From the NCBI GenBank assembly GCA_910584085.1, contig CAJTZY010000019.1:1-22320 (forward strand): a stretch of DNA of 22,320 nucleotides, written 5' to 3'. The translations under genes and the position numbers were made by a program. The notes below the pieces were generated by a model, which was not told the origin of the DNA, did not search any database, and saw nothing but the letters and a program-made list of their open reading frames with translations. This document shows positions 14,911 through 22,320 of this stretch, piece after piece. This stretch comes from an uncultured Bacilli bacterium (lineage in GTDB: Bacteria; Bacillota_I; Bacilli_A; RF39; UBA660). How positions within the stretch are numbered: the stretch's first letter is position 1; each line of letters starts with the position of its first letter.

Positions 14911-16420
14911 CTTCTCCTAGCAACTCCTCACAACTTTCAATCATTTTCTCCATTTCTTCTATACCAGTTTGTATTACGTCTTTTTTTGTGTTAAGTATAT
15001 CTTTTACATTATCTTCATCAAATATTATTGAATAATCACCTTTTACAGCATTTTCAAATAATTTAATATATTTTTCTTGTTTTGAAAAACGTGCTATTTC
15101 AAAAATCGTTTCACCAAATGGTATAGTTTCTTCTGTTAAATCTATTCCCATTAATATCATTATTTTACACAATTCATACATATCACTATATAATGCGGAC
15201 TCCATATTATTAATATCCATTTCATGTCCTGCTTTTAATAATAATATAGCCATGTCTAAGTTTTTTTCTTCTATAGCACAATTTAGTAATGAAACAGCCT
15301 TTATTATACCAATATTACCATGTCTTTCATCTTTTATAACATTTTTATTAATATTTGTTCCTTCCTTTATTAACTTTTCTACTTTTTTTATATCATTATT
15401 TTCTATTGAATCAATTAAATCATTAAAATTACTTTCATTTTTGAATTCATCATAATGAATTTTACTTCTAAATTCTTTTAGACTTTCTTCATCTAATCCA
15501 TATTCTTTCAATTTTTCTTGCCTTTGTTGTTCTAATGTCTTTTCTTCTTTTATTTCATTATTAATTTTATAGTTAATTATACCTGGTATTATTTCTTTTG
15601 ATAAATATTTATCCATAAACACCTTTATATTCATTTCATCAAAATTATCTCCAGTATAATTATTTTCTTTATTAAACTGAATTCCTGCTACTATTATATT
15701 TTTAGTTATTGCTATATCATTTTTTTCATCCACTAACCATTTAATAGGGCTAACACTAATCCAAACAAAATCACCATCTTTATATTTTTCCCCATTTGAA
15801 AGAATAAATTTCTTACCATAGAAACATGAATTAATTTTAACTCTAACATATTTTTTACCATTATATTCATATTCTATATGTTCCTGTGATTCAAAACCTT
15901 TATCATACTCATCATAATGTCTAGAATCTGTTGTATAAACTTTTCCTGTTTTATTTAATTTATCATCTTCATATAATTTTTCTAATAATTTGCTTAAATC
16001 ATTAGAACATGCCCATTGTGGATATTCTCCAAATTCTACTTCGAGAATACCACATTCTATTAGAGTATTCGAAATAGTTGGTAAAATTACAGAGTATGGC
16101 AAAGTGGGGCAAAGTCCAATATCTCGTACATTAAGATTACTATGACCAATATCGCCACGTATACTAACATCGCATGAATGGGCATACAGAGGCGATTTAC
16201 TCCACCAACAACCTGTTTTATCATTCAATATCAGTATCTCATCATTATAACAAAAATTTATTATATTGCCTCCTAATGCAACTGAAAAATCTGTGATTAC
16301 AGCTTTTCTACCAGTTTTTTCAAATATTTCTAAAGATTTTATTTGTTCTATTGTTAAAAGATCTAATTTTAATTCTATTTGTTTTGTTTCTTTTTTTTTA
16401 AATACATTTGCATAATTCAT
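14885..16420 (-). CDS. Lectin-like plus ankyrin fusion protein with variable region
   Basis: This 511-aa protein is built as: header MNYANVFKKK; permuted lectin-like domain 20-281 (GCWWSKSP 70-77, variable 78-123, FGEYPQW 130-136, SPIKWLVDEKNDIAITK 224-240); then the header-type helix QEKLKEYGLDEESLKEFRSK (301-320); then degenerate ankyrin repeats about 325-470 (IDSIENNDIKKVEKLIKEG, LLNCAIEEKNLDMAILLLKAG); and a tail CEELLGEDYQKKLIK. The order lectin-ankyrin is the reverse of the next gene upstream. It ends 16 bases before the 331-aa gene and starts four bases after the end of the 517-aa gene. A cytoplasmic recognition protein is the likely role. The ligand is unknown. Confidence 0.87.
   Translation of the reverse strand: MNYANVFKKKETKQIELKLDLLTIEQIKSLEIFEKTGRKAVITDFSVALGGNIINFCYNDEILILNDKTGCWWSKSPLYAHSCDVSIRGDIGHSNLNVRDIGLCPTLPYSVILPTISNTLIECGILEVEFGEYPQWACSNDLSKLLEKLYEDDKLNKTGKVYTTDSRHYDEYDKGFESQEHIEYEYNGKKYVRVKINSCFYGKKFILSNGEKYKDGDFVWISVSPIKWLVDEKNDIAITKNIIVAGIQFNKENNYTGDNFDEMNIKVFMDKYLSKEIIPGIINYKINNEIKEEKTLEQQRQEKLKEYGLDEESLKEFRSKIHYDEFKNESNFNDLIDSIENNDIKKVEKLIKEGTNINKNVIKDERHGNIGIIKAVSLLNCAIEEKNLDMAILLLKAGHEMDINNMESALYSDMYELCKIMILMGIDLTEETIPFGETIFEIARFSKQEKYIKLFENAVKGDYSIIFDEDNVKDILNTKKDVIQTGIEEMEKMIESCEELLGEDYQKKLIK
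16020..16051 (-). repeat. Inverted repeat next to variable region B (IMH-like position)
   Basis: Same element as at 14447-14478: arms GGTATTCTC and GAGAATATCC on the gene strand, identical through the loop. It lies directly 3' of variable block B. Confidence 0.5.
16052..16189 (-). other. Hypervariable block B in the lectin-like domain
   Basis: These 46 codons (residues 78-123) have about 37% G+C by hand count. They align with block A at the same position and length. In several aligned codons the first two bases differ while the third stays T (TTT/GGT, CTT/AAT, GTT/CTT, AGT/AAT, GGT/ATT, TGT/CTT), the reverse of ordinary synonymous drift. Confidence 0.65.
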
Positions 16421-16424
16421 TTTC

Positions 16425-17978
16425 TCACCTGTTTTTTATTTTTTGAAATGGAATATCCTCTAATATCTTATTCATTTCTTCTTCAGCCATCTTAAGTGTG
16501 TCAAATAATGTTCGGGGTTTACTTTCCTCAACTAATATATTTTTTACTTTTTGATTAATTTCACTTGTTAATATTTCTTTTGATAAATAATTATCTAAAA
16601 ATACTTTTATATTCATTTCATCAAAATTATTCCCAGTATAATTATTTTCATTGTTAAATTGAATTCCTGCAATTATTATATTCTTAGATATAGCAATATC
16701 TTTTTCAATATTTACTAACCATTTTAATGGACTAACTTTTATCCAAACAAAATCTCCATTATTATATTTTTCTCCATTTGATAGAACAGCAGCACAAGGG
16801 TATGTTGATTTAAATTTAACTAGCACATATCTTTCATTTTCATATTCATATTCAAAAAATTTTCGTGCTGTAAATTTTTTATCATAATCATATCGATCCC
16901 TAGAATCTGTTGTGTAATATTTTTCCATTTTATTTAAACTATTATTTGAATATAATTGTGTTAATACTTTCTGCAATTCTCTAGAACATGCCCACTGTGG
17001 ATATTCTCCAAATTCTATTTCTAACCATCCATTTTCTAATTCAATAGTATTTAGAGGCATTTTAGAAATAGTAGAATATAACATATAGGGACGAATTCCT
17101 TCACTATAATTTATTGCATTATCATAAAATTTGGTACCATTATATATAATTTTATAAACTCCTTTATCACTTGGTGTTTTGCTCCAATAATGGCCCCTCC
17201 TTTTGGACAAAAATATTTTATCGCATGGATCTCCTTGCTTATCTATACCTTCTAAAAGCTCCACCCAACCACCTAAGGCAATAGCAAAATCAGTTATTGC
17301 TGCTTGTACGCCAAAAGTTTCAATTGACTTCCAGGTTCCATGCTTCTTCATCACTTTAAAATTTTCTTGGGTATATAATTGTTCACATTCTAAAATATCT
17401 AATTTAATAATATTTTTATATTGCTTATCAGGTGAGTTTCCTTTCATTGCACTTTCTAATATTTGTATACATTCTTTATTATTTTTTTCCCTTGCTATAT
17501 CAAGTGCATTAAAATGTTTTTCATTAATTATAGATAAATCTGCATTTAATAATACCAATATTTTAAATAATTCCATATTATCATCTTCAATACAGCTCAT
17601 AACACTTGATATTCTAGATGGCATAATATAATTTATATCAGCACCAGCTTTTATTAATAGTTTTGCTATATCATATCTTTTTTTATGTATTGCAATCGCT
17701 AAAGGAGTGCAGCCTTTAAATGTATCTCTTTGGTCAGTATAATTTACATTTGCTCCAAGTGTTATTAGATTTAATACTTCATTATATGTTAAACCATTAT
17801 GAAATAAATATTCATATAATATTTTGCCCAAAGTATTACTTTCTTCTTCAGTTGATTCTTTTATTTTACTTCTAAAATCCTTTAGACTTTCCTCATCAAA
17901 ACCATATTCTTTTAATTTTTCTTGTCTTTGTTGTTCTAATGTCTTTTCTTCTTTTTTAAATATAGTTTCATAATTCAT
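16425..17978 (-). CDS. Ankyrin plus lectin-like fusion protein
   Basis: This 517-aa protein has header MNYETIFKKE then QEKLKEYGFDEESLKDFRSK (19-38), ankyrin repeats about 62-180 (LITLGANVNY, TPLAIAIHKKRYDIAKLLIKAGADINY, ILVLLNADLSI, ALDIAREKNNKECIQILE), the permuted lectin-like domain about 192-475 (AITDFAIALGG, GHYWSKTP 262-269, GIRPYMLYS, FGEYPQW 323-329, SPLKWLVNIEKDIAISK), and tail KILEDIPFQKIKNR. Its part matching the variable blocks (270-316; bases 17031-17171) is AT-rich with ordinary codons, and the inverted repeat is absent. So it looks like a non-diversified relative. Its tail belongs with that of the 381-aa gene rather than the YQKKLIK group. Confidence 0.87.
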   Translation of the reverse strand: MNYETIFKKEEKTLEQQRQEKLKEYGFDEESLKDFRSKIKESTEEESNTLGKILYEYLFHNGLTYNEVLNLITLGANVNYTDQRDTFKGCTPLAIAIHKKRYDIAKLLIKAGADINYIMPSRISSVMSCIEDDNMELFKILVLLNADLSIINEKHFNALDIAREKNNKECIQILESAMKGNSPDKQYKNIIKLDILECEQLYTQENFKVMKKHGTWKSIETFGVQAAITDFAIALGGWVELLEGIDKQGDPCDKIFLSKRRGHYWSKTPSDKGVYKIIYNGTKFYDNAINYSEGIRPYMLYSTISKMPLNTIELENGWLEIEFGEYPQWACSRELQKVLTQLYSNNSLNKMEKYYTTDSRDRYDYDKKFTARKFFEYEYENERYVLVKFKSTYPCAAVLSNGEKYNNGDFVWIKVSPLKWLVNIEKDIAISKNIIIAGIQFNNENNYTGNNFDEMNIKVFLDNYLSKEILTSEINQKVKNILVEESKPRTLFDTLKMAEEEMNKILEDIPFQKIKNR

Positions 17979-17986
17979 ACTATCAC

Positions 17987-19132
17987 CTATTTTTTTATTT
18001 TTTGATATGGAATATCATCTAATATATCACTCATTTCTCTTTTTGCTTCTTTGAGTGCTTCTAATAAAGTATTAGGATTATATTCTTTCTTTACTTTTCC
18101 ACCAAATATTATTGAATAATCCCCATTCATAATATTTTCAAATAACTGAATATATTTTTCTTTCTTTGAAACACGTGCATAATCAAGAACTGTTTGTCCA
18201 GCTTCACTTTTTTCATTTAAATCTATTCCCATTAATAGTATTATTTTACATAACTCATGCATATTATTATCCATAGCCTGCATCATATCATATACATCTA
18301 TTTCATACCCTGCCTTTAGTAATAATATAGCAATATCAAAATTTTTTATTTCTATCGCACAGTATAATGTTTTTGTATTGGTAATAAAATTAACATTTGT
18401 GCCTTCAATAATTAATTCATTTACTTTTTTTATATTGTTATTATATATAGCATCTATTAGCATTTTAAAATCTTCTTCATCTGTATATTCATATTCGGAA
18501 TAATCAATTTTACTTCTATATTCTTTTACACTTTCCTCATCTAAACCATATTGCTTTAAATATTCTTGTTTTTTATACTCTATATTGTCAGTTTCTGTAT
18601 TATTATACACATTATTCAATTTCATTGCATCTTTAAGTATTTTTATACATTCTGTATTCTTTCTCATTATAGCAATATCAAGTGCGGTTTTACCATCATT
18701 ATTTTTTATATATAAATCTGCTCCCATTAATACCAATATTTTAAGAAAGTCAACTCTACCAGAAAGAGCATACCTCATAGCAGCTGTTTCTCCATAACGA
18801 TATTGTGCATCTATATTTGCCCCTGCTTTTATTAAACTAATTAATATAGAAATTGAATGAGTTAAAATTTGCATAAGTGAACGTCCACTATATATATCAA
18901 TATAATCAACATTTGCACCTGATAAAATATAGTCATTTGCACGTTTTTCATCTAAATATAATCCCCTTATACCCTTACATAATTCATTACCTAATCTTTG
19001 ACTTTCTTCATATGAAACTTTTTTTATTTTACTTCTAAACTTTTTTATACTTTCATCATCTAAACCATATTTTTTTAACTCTTCTTGCTTTATTCTCTTT
19101 TCTTCTAACTTAAATATATTTTCATAGTTCAT
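17987..19132 (-). CDS. Double ankyrin-block protein
   Basis: This 381-aa protein has two header-ankyrin units in one chain. Unit 1: MNYENIFK and KKYGLDDESIKKFRSKIK (20-37), with repeats about 65-172 (YILSGANVDY, LISLIKAGANIDAQ, ILVLMGADLYIKNNDGKTALDIA). Unit 2: QEYLKQYGLDEESVKEYRSK (189-208), with repeats about 221-335 (LIDAIYNNNIKKVNELIIEG, AIEIKNFDIAILLLKAG, LMGIDLNEKSEAGQTVLDYA). The tail is DILDDIPYQKIKK. There is no lectin-like part. It is the first modular gene after the AAA+ ATPase, 12 bases downstream of it, with GAGGA before the ATG. The repeated header inside the chain shows it arose by fusion or internal duplication. It probably links client or target proteins to the MoxR-VWA pair. 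Confidence 0.87.
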   Translation of the reverse strand: MNYENIFKLEEKRIKQEELKKYGLDDESIKKFRSKIKKVSYEESQRLGNELCKGIRGLYLDEKRANDYILSGANVDYIDIYSGRSLMQILTHSISILISLIKAGANIDAQYRYGETAAMRYALSGRVDFLKILVLMGADLYIKNNDGKTALDIAIMRKNTECIKILKDAMKLNNVYNNTETDNIEYKKQEYLKQYGLDEESVKEYRSKIDYSEYEYTDEEDFKMLIDAIYNNNIKKVNELIIEGTNVNFITNTKTLYCAIEIKNFDIAILLLKAGYEIDVYDMMQAMDNNMHELCKIILLMGIDLNEKSEAGQTVLDYARVSKKEKYIQLFENIMNGDYSIIFGGKVKKEYNPNTLLEALKEAKREMSDILDDIPYQKIKK

Positions 19133-19144
19133 ACTCTTATTCCT

Positions 19145-20929
19145 CTATTTACTTTTAGTTTTTACTTTTTGATTCATAATTGAGTTTGAAGCTTTAATTG
19201 CACTTTCTATATCTACACATGGCAATTCAACTATATTTTCAAAGCCAGTTGATTTATCAATCTTACCTGCTATTTCAACACTATATACATTATCAGCTAT
19301 TTTATCATAATTTAAATCTTCTGGATTATATATAAGACTATTAATATTATATATACCATAATAGTTAGAATCTGTTTTCATTTGAATATTTCTTTCTACA
19401 ATAAAATTTCTAACCAAGTATGCGAAACCTTTTATAGCTGTTAAATAATTAGATGGAATTACTTGATAATTAGACATGATTTTATATTCGATTCCTTCTC
19501 TTATTGCTATTAATCTTAATTTATCATCAGATGGATTTAATAATACACCATTTTCGTATATAACTAATCCAAATTCTTCAGCACTTTTAATTAGACTATT
19601 AATATATTCTGTATGAAAATTAGATTCTGATAAATCATTTAATTTTATTGTTGCAACCAGAGTCCAATCATTTTCTGATAGTTCAAATATATTTTGTCCT
19701 CTTCTTACATAATCAGTAGAATCATTAAAATTTGAAAGTATATTAGGCATTCTATTTGTAGAAACCAATTTACCACCGGCCAAATTTATTTTATTAGTTT
19801 CTATATTGTTTGCATTTTCACTAATCATATTTTCTTCTTTCTCTTTTAATTCTGGTAAAAGTTTTTGATATTTATCAATTAATTCCTTAAGTTTATTTGA
19901 TTTTTCAACAAATTTTTCATTTTCTTCTTTAAATACTTTACTAGCAATTATACTATTTATATCTATTTCCTTATTAGGTGTATCTGTCTTTTTCATATCA
20001 TTTACTAAATCAAGTAATTTTTTATTCTTAGTTAAACTATTTTCAAATATTTTAATATCATCTACTGATTTAAACATGTTTTTTATAATTGTTTTGTAGA
20101 TTATATGTTTAGGAGCGTTTGCTAAATAAAGTAATCTATTAGCATCCTCTAGTGCGATTAACATCTCACTACAAGATGGAAGTCTATTATATTTTTCTTT
20201 TTCTTTATAAGCTAGATTGTACATTAAAGTAACCATATTCATTAAACCACCATTAACTGGTTTTTCTCTTCCTTCAACTAATACCCTATTTGCTGTTTTA
20301 TAAAATATTTCAGGCGTCATATAATCTAGTCTAATTATTCTAAGACGACGTGAAAGTGGACCAGATAATTCCTCTCTGAAATCATTTTTACAAAGTATTA
20401 CTTGTAAATTTGATTTATATTTATCTATTACACCTAAATCTCCATGTTGAGTAGAATTAATTTTACCTGATTGTAAAAATTGTAATAAAAATGCATCTGT
20501 TTCTTCTCTTGCTTTATCATATTCATCTATAAATAAAACTACTTTTTTACCAGAATTAGCTAATTTTATTGCTTCAATTAATTTTCCTGGAATATTAACC
20601 TTATCCGCATCCCCACGAATTGCTGCACTTATATTTATATCCTCAAATAATTCTGTTTTACCTGTAGTAGCATCACATTGATATTCTACCAAAGAAGCTT
20701 CTTCATTATAAATATGTTTTACAAGTTTGCAATAAGTTTCTGCATAAAAAGTTTTTCCTGCTCCTGGTGGACCTTCAAGGCAAGTTGCAAATATGTCTTG
20801 TCCTGGATTAATTTCACCAAGTCCAAACATGAATAATCCATTCCATGCTTCAAATACTAATTCTTCTGTGGGATAGTATCCGAGCCTTTCCATTTCATTT
20901 TTTAATTCTTCATGAGTAATCATTTTCAT
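19145..20929 (-). CDS. MoxR-type AAA+ ATPase
   Basis: This 594-aa protein has an N-terminal AAA+ module: Walker A GPPGAGKT (53-60), Walker B VLFIDE (131-136), sensor-1 Asn182 and candidate arginine fingers R194/R195 in SGPLSRR. MoxR ATPases usually work with a VWA partner as a chaperone-like remodeller of protein clients. Here the VWA gene is directly upstream, two bases away, and its last codons carry the GGAGGA ribosome binding site for this ATG. After the helical lid come a charged coiled-coil-like stretch (about 300-380) and an unfamiliar C-terminal region of about 200 residues (NIFELSENDWTLVATIKLND.. onward), giving a length well above simple MoxR proteins. That region may hold client specificity. 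Cytoplasmic. Confidence 0.92.
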   Translation of the reverse strand: MKMITHEELKNEMERLGYYPTEELVFEAWNGLFMFGLGEINPGQDIFATCLEGPPGAGKTFYAETYCKLVKHIYNEEASLVEYQCDATTGKTELFEDINISAAIRGDADKVNIPGKLIEAIKLANSGKKVVLFIDEYDKAREETDAFLLQFLQSGKINSTQHGDLGVIDKYKSNLQVILCKNDFREELSGPLSRRLRIIRLDYMTPEIFYKTANRVLVEGREKPVNGGLMNMVTLMYNLAYKEKEKYNRLPSCSEMLIALEDANRLLYLANAPKHIIYKTIIKNMFKSVDDIKIFENSLTKNKKLLDLVNDMKKTDTPNKEIDINSIIASKVFKEENEKFVEKSNKLKELIDKYQKLLPELKEKEENMISENANNIETNKINLAGGKLVSTNRMPNILSNFNDSTDYVRRGQNIFELSENDWTLVATIKLNDLSESNFHTEYINSLIKSAEEFGLVIYENGVLLNPSDDKLRLIAIREGIEYKIMSNYQVIPSNYLTAIKGFAYLVRNFIVERNIQMKTDSNYYGIYNINSLIYNPEDLNYDKIADNVYSVEIAGKIDKSTGFENIVELPCVDIESAIKASNSIMNQKVKTKSK

Positions 20930-20931
20930 TA

Positions 20932-22320
20932 CTACATTCCTCCTTTTGATTTTTGTTTTTCTTTTTCTTCTTTTTCTTTTTGTTTTTTAATTTCTTCTGC
21001 ATATATTAAGGCTTCAAATCTATTTTCATTTACTTTAATTAAACCGTTCATTATATCGTTTGCATTTCTTACTTTATAACAAAATCCACTAAATTCACCT
21101 ATATCTTTAACTCCGTAGGAATCCTCAAAGCAAAACCAATACGTTTTTACCTCATGTGATAAATTTATTATCTCATTTCTTGGATCAAAATCCGCGAAAA
21201 CTGCACATTTTTCTGCTTTTCGTTCTATCAAATAATTATCTATATTTTGATTAACAAATTTATACGTAACTTGTGAATTTTTAATTAAACTTGAACTATC
21301 TCCATAATATCCTGCACTTGATAAAAATTTTGCTAAAGAATCTACATCCATGTTTTTATCTATTTTTTCTATTTGTACATTAACTCTTTCATTAAATCCA
21401 ATCAATACTTTTACATCTTTCTTTAATAGTTCTATAGCAATTACAGCAAGCATATTTGTATGTTTACTCATACTACCAGACATATCAAAATAAAATGATA
21501 GTGGCACGTTTTCATTTTTTCCTTCTGCATATTGATAGCCGTATTTATCATCTAATACTCTAGTTATCTGATGAGTTTTTAAATGAACGATTACATCTTT
21601 AACTTCCCATTTATAAAATCCTTTAGATTTTTCGAGTGAATTACTTCTTATATTTAAATCTGTATTTTTTTTGCAAAATCTTTGATTTAAAAATTTTGTA
21701 ATTAATGTTCTTATTAAACTATCTGGTAGTTCAGTAAATCCTTCAGTATCTATAGAATATCCTTCGCCTCTATCTCTATTTTCAAAAGATGGTATTTCTT
21801 TTAATTTATCTAAGAATTTATTTGTTTGATCAGATAATTTATATTCTTCTTCTCTTGATTCAATTGATTCTAATTTTTCTTTATTTGCCTGTTGTTTTTG
21901 AAGATTTTGCTTTTGTAATTTTTCTTCTCTTCTTTTAGCATACTCTTGTAATTTATCTCTTAATTGTTGTAAACCTTGTTTTCTATTATTAATTGATTTA
22001 AGTGTATCTTTTGGATTAAATTCCATACTATTCATATTTTGATTATTATTTAAATCATTACTGGATTGCTCATTTTGTGATTCATTACTTTGTTCATTAC
22101 TTGATTGCTCATTTTGTGGTTCATTATTTAGTTCATTGATGGATTGCTCATTTTGTGACTCATTATTTTGCTCATTACTTGATTGACCATTTTGTGACTT
22201 ATTATTTTGCTCATTACTTGATTGCTCATTTTGTGGTTCATTATTTTGTTCATTGCTGGATTGCTCATTTTGTGACTTATTATTTTGCTCATTACTTGAT
22301 TGCTCATTTTGTGGTTCATT
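20932..22320 (-). CDS. VWA-domain protein, partner of the MoxR ATPase (5' end beyond the window)
   Basis: 462 residues are visible and the frame is open to the window edge. A methionine at 22035 is not a convincing start: no Shine-Dalgarno precedes it and the frame continues upstream as tandem repeats. Order: 13-residue Q/N/E/S repeats (95 visible residues), a charged coiled-coil-like segment, a conserved region (LPDSLIRTLITKFLNQRF), then the VWA domain with MIDAS motif DMSGS (Asp184, Ser186 and Ser188 counted from the Met at 22035), FNERVNVQIEK and AVFADFD. The C-terminus is a lysine/glutamate helix. VWA-MIDAS domains bind partners through a metal ion. The pair MoxR-VWA and the adjacent modular ankyrin/lectin genes form one operon. 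Confidence 0.92.
   Translation of the reverse strand, partial: NEPQNEQSSNEQNNKSQNEQSSNEQNNEPQNEQSSNEQNNKSQNGQSSNEQNNESQNEQSINELNNEPQNEQSSNEQSNESQNEQSSNDLNNNQNMNSMEFNPKDTLKSINNRKQGLQQLRDKLQEYAKRREEKLQKQNLQKQQANKEKLESIESREEEYKLSDQTNKFLDKLKEIPSFENRDRGEGYSIDTEGFTELPDSLIRTLITKFLNQRFCKKNTDLNIRSNSLEKSKGFYKWEVKDVIVHLKTHQITRVLDDKYGYQYAEGKNENVPLSFYFDMSGSMSKHTNMLAVIAIELLKKDVKVLIGFNERVNVQIEKIDKNMDVDSLAKFLSSAGYYGDSSSLIKNSQVTYKFVNQNIDNYLIERKAEKCAVFADFDPRNEIINLSHEVKTYWFCFEDSYGVKDIGEFSGFCYKVRNANDIMNGLIKVNENRFEALIYAEEIKKQKEKEEKEKQKSKGGM
22039..22320 (-). repeat. 39-bp in-frame tandem repeat, seven units plus a partial
   Basis: Each unit encodes 13 residues of the form QNEQSSNEQNNxx. Seven full units lie at 22311-22039 and three more codons reach the window edge. 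Units alternate between NNEP, NNKS and NNES endings. There is no spacer, so it is coding, not CRISPR. It forms the disordered N-terminal part of the VWA protein. Confidence 0.9.

Noticed and set aside
20932..22035. Start of the VWA protein at the ATG at 22035.
   Set aside because: There is no Shine-Dalgarno upstream and the frame continues as coding repeats to the window edge.
22128..22319. An open minus-strand frame coding for a Met/Asn/Lys-rich peptide.
   Set aside because: It is the out-of-frame reading of the 39-bp repeats; the VWA frame is open across the same stretch.
22039..22320. Regular 39-bp repeats that could suggest a CRISPR array.
   Set aside because: There are no spacers. The units follow each other directly and stay in frame with the VWA protein.
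1..22320. Mycoplasma-type genetic code, given the low G+C.
   Set aside because: TGA ends gatC and the 353-aa paralog, and tryptophan is written TGG throughout.
1..22320. Insertion sequence, transposase, integrase or DGR reverse transcriptase inside the window.
   Set aside because: No such protein was found in any frame; the DGR suggestion therefore rests only on the target-like blocks.

Overview
This is an AT-rich window that reads with the standard bacterial code: TGA is a stop in at least gatC and the second left-hand gene. Sigma-A-type promoters, Shine-Dalgarno sites, a T-box leader, GatCAB and MtaB together suggest a low-GC Bacillota, perhaps an uncultured gut Clostridia or Bacilli lineage. 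I cannot place it more closely.

Left block (1-4744, plus strand): four tandem paralogous genes (331, 353, 357 and 340 aa) and a 65-aa gene. The paralogs share a folded N-terminal region, a disordered Asn/Ser-rich linker, a short helical domain and a basic C-terminal tail (DKPKVSLKKK type). Three separate promoters and two internal terminators divide them into three transcription units. I do not recognise the family. A bidirectional terminator separates them from the next block.

Middle block (4748-10159, minus strand): an asparagine-charging operon. A consensus promoter drives a T-box riboswitch with an Asn (AAC) specifier, then two tRNA-Asn genes, an intrinsic-terminator-like hairpin, then gatC, gatA, gatB and aspS. 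AspRS has the His associated with non-discriminating enzymes, so it would make Asp-tRNA(Asn), which GatCAB amidates. Unusually, the T-box expression hairpin has no U-tract and the sensed tRNA is encoded in the same transcript.

Spacer (10304-13056, minus strand): an unlisted 57-aa small membrane protein, a frameshifted ORF6N-domain gene, and a tRNA methylthiotransferase (mtaB).

Right block (13116-22320, minus strand, continuing past the window): one tightly packed operon. It begins with a VWA-domain protein (5' end outside the window, with 13-residue Q/N/E/S repeats) and a MoxR-type AAA+ ATPase. Five modular proteins follow, all starting MNY(E/A)N(I/V)F-like. These mix ankyrin repeats and a DUF6273/C-type-lectin-like domain in different orders and share a C-terminal YQKKLxK/YQKIKK-like tail. 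Two neighbouring genes are almost identical except for a 138-bp block in the lectin-like part. That block is GC-enriched, has atypical codons, and differs mostly at first and second codon positions while third-position T is often kept. An identical inverted repeat abuts it in both genes. This resembles variable regions of diversity-generating retroelements (DGRs), but no reverse transcriptase or template is in the window. My best reading is a MoxR-VWA conflict or sensing system with modular, possibly hypervariable, recognition proteins. This is an inference, and it is the most interesting thing here.
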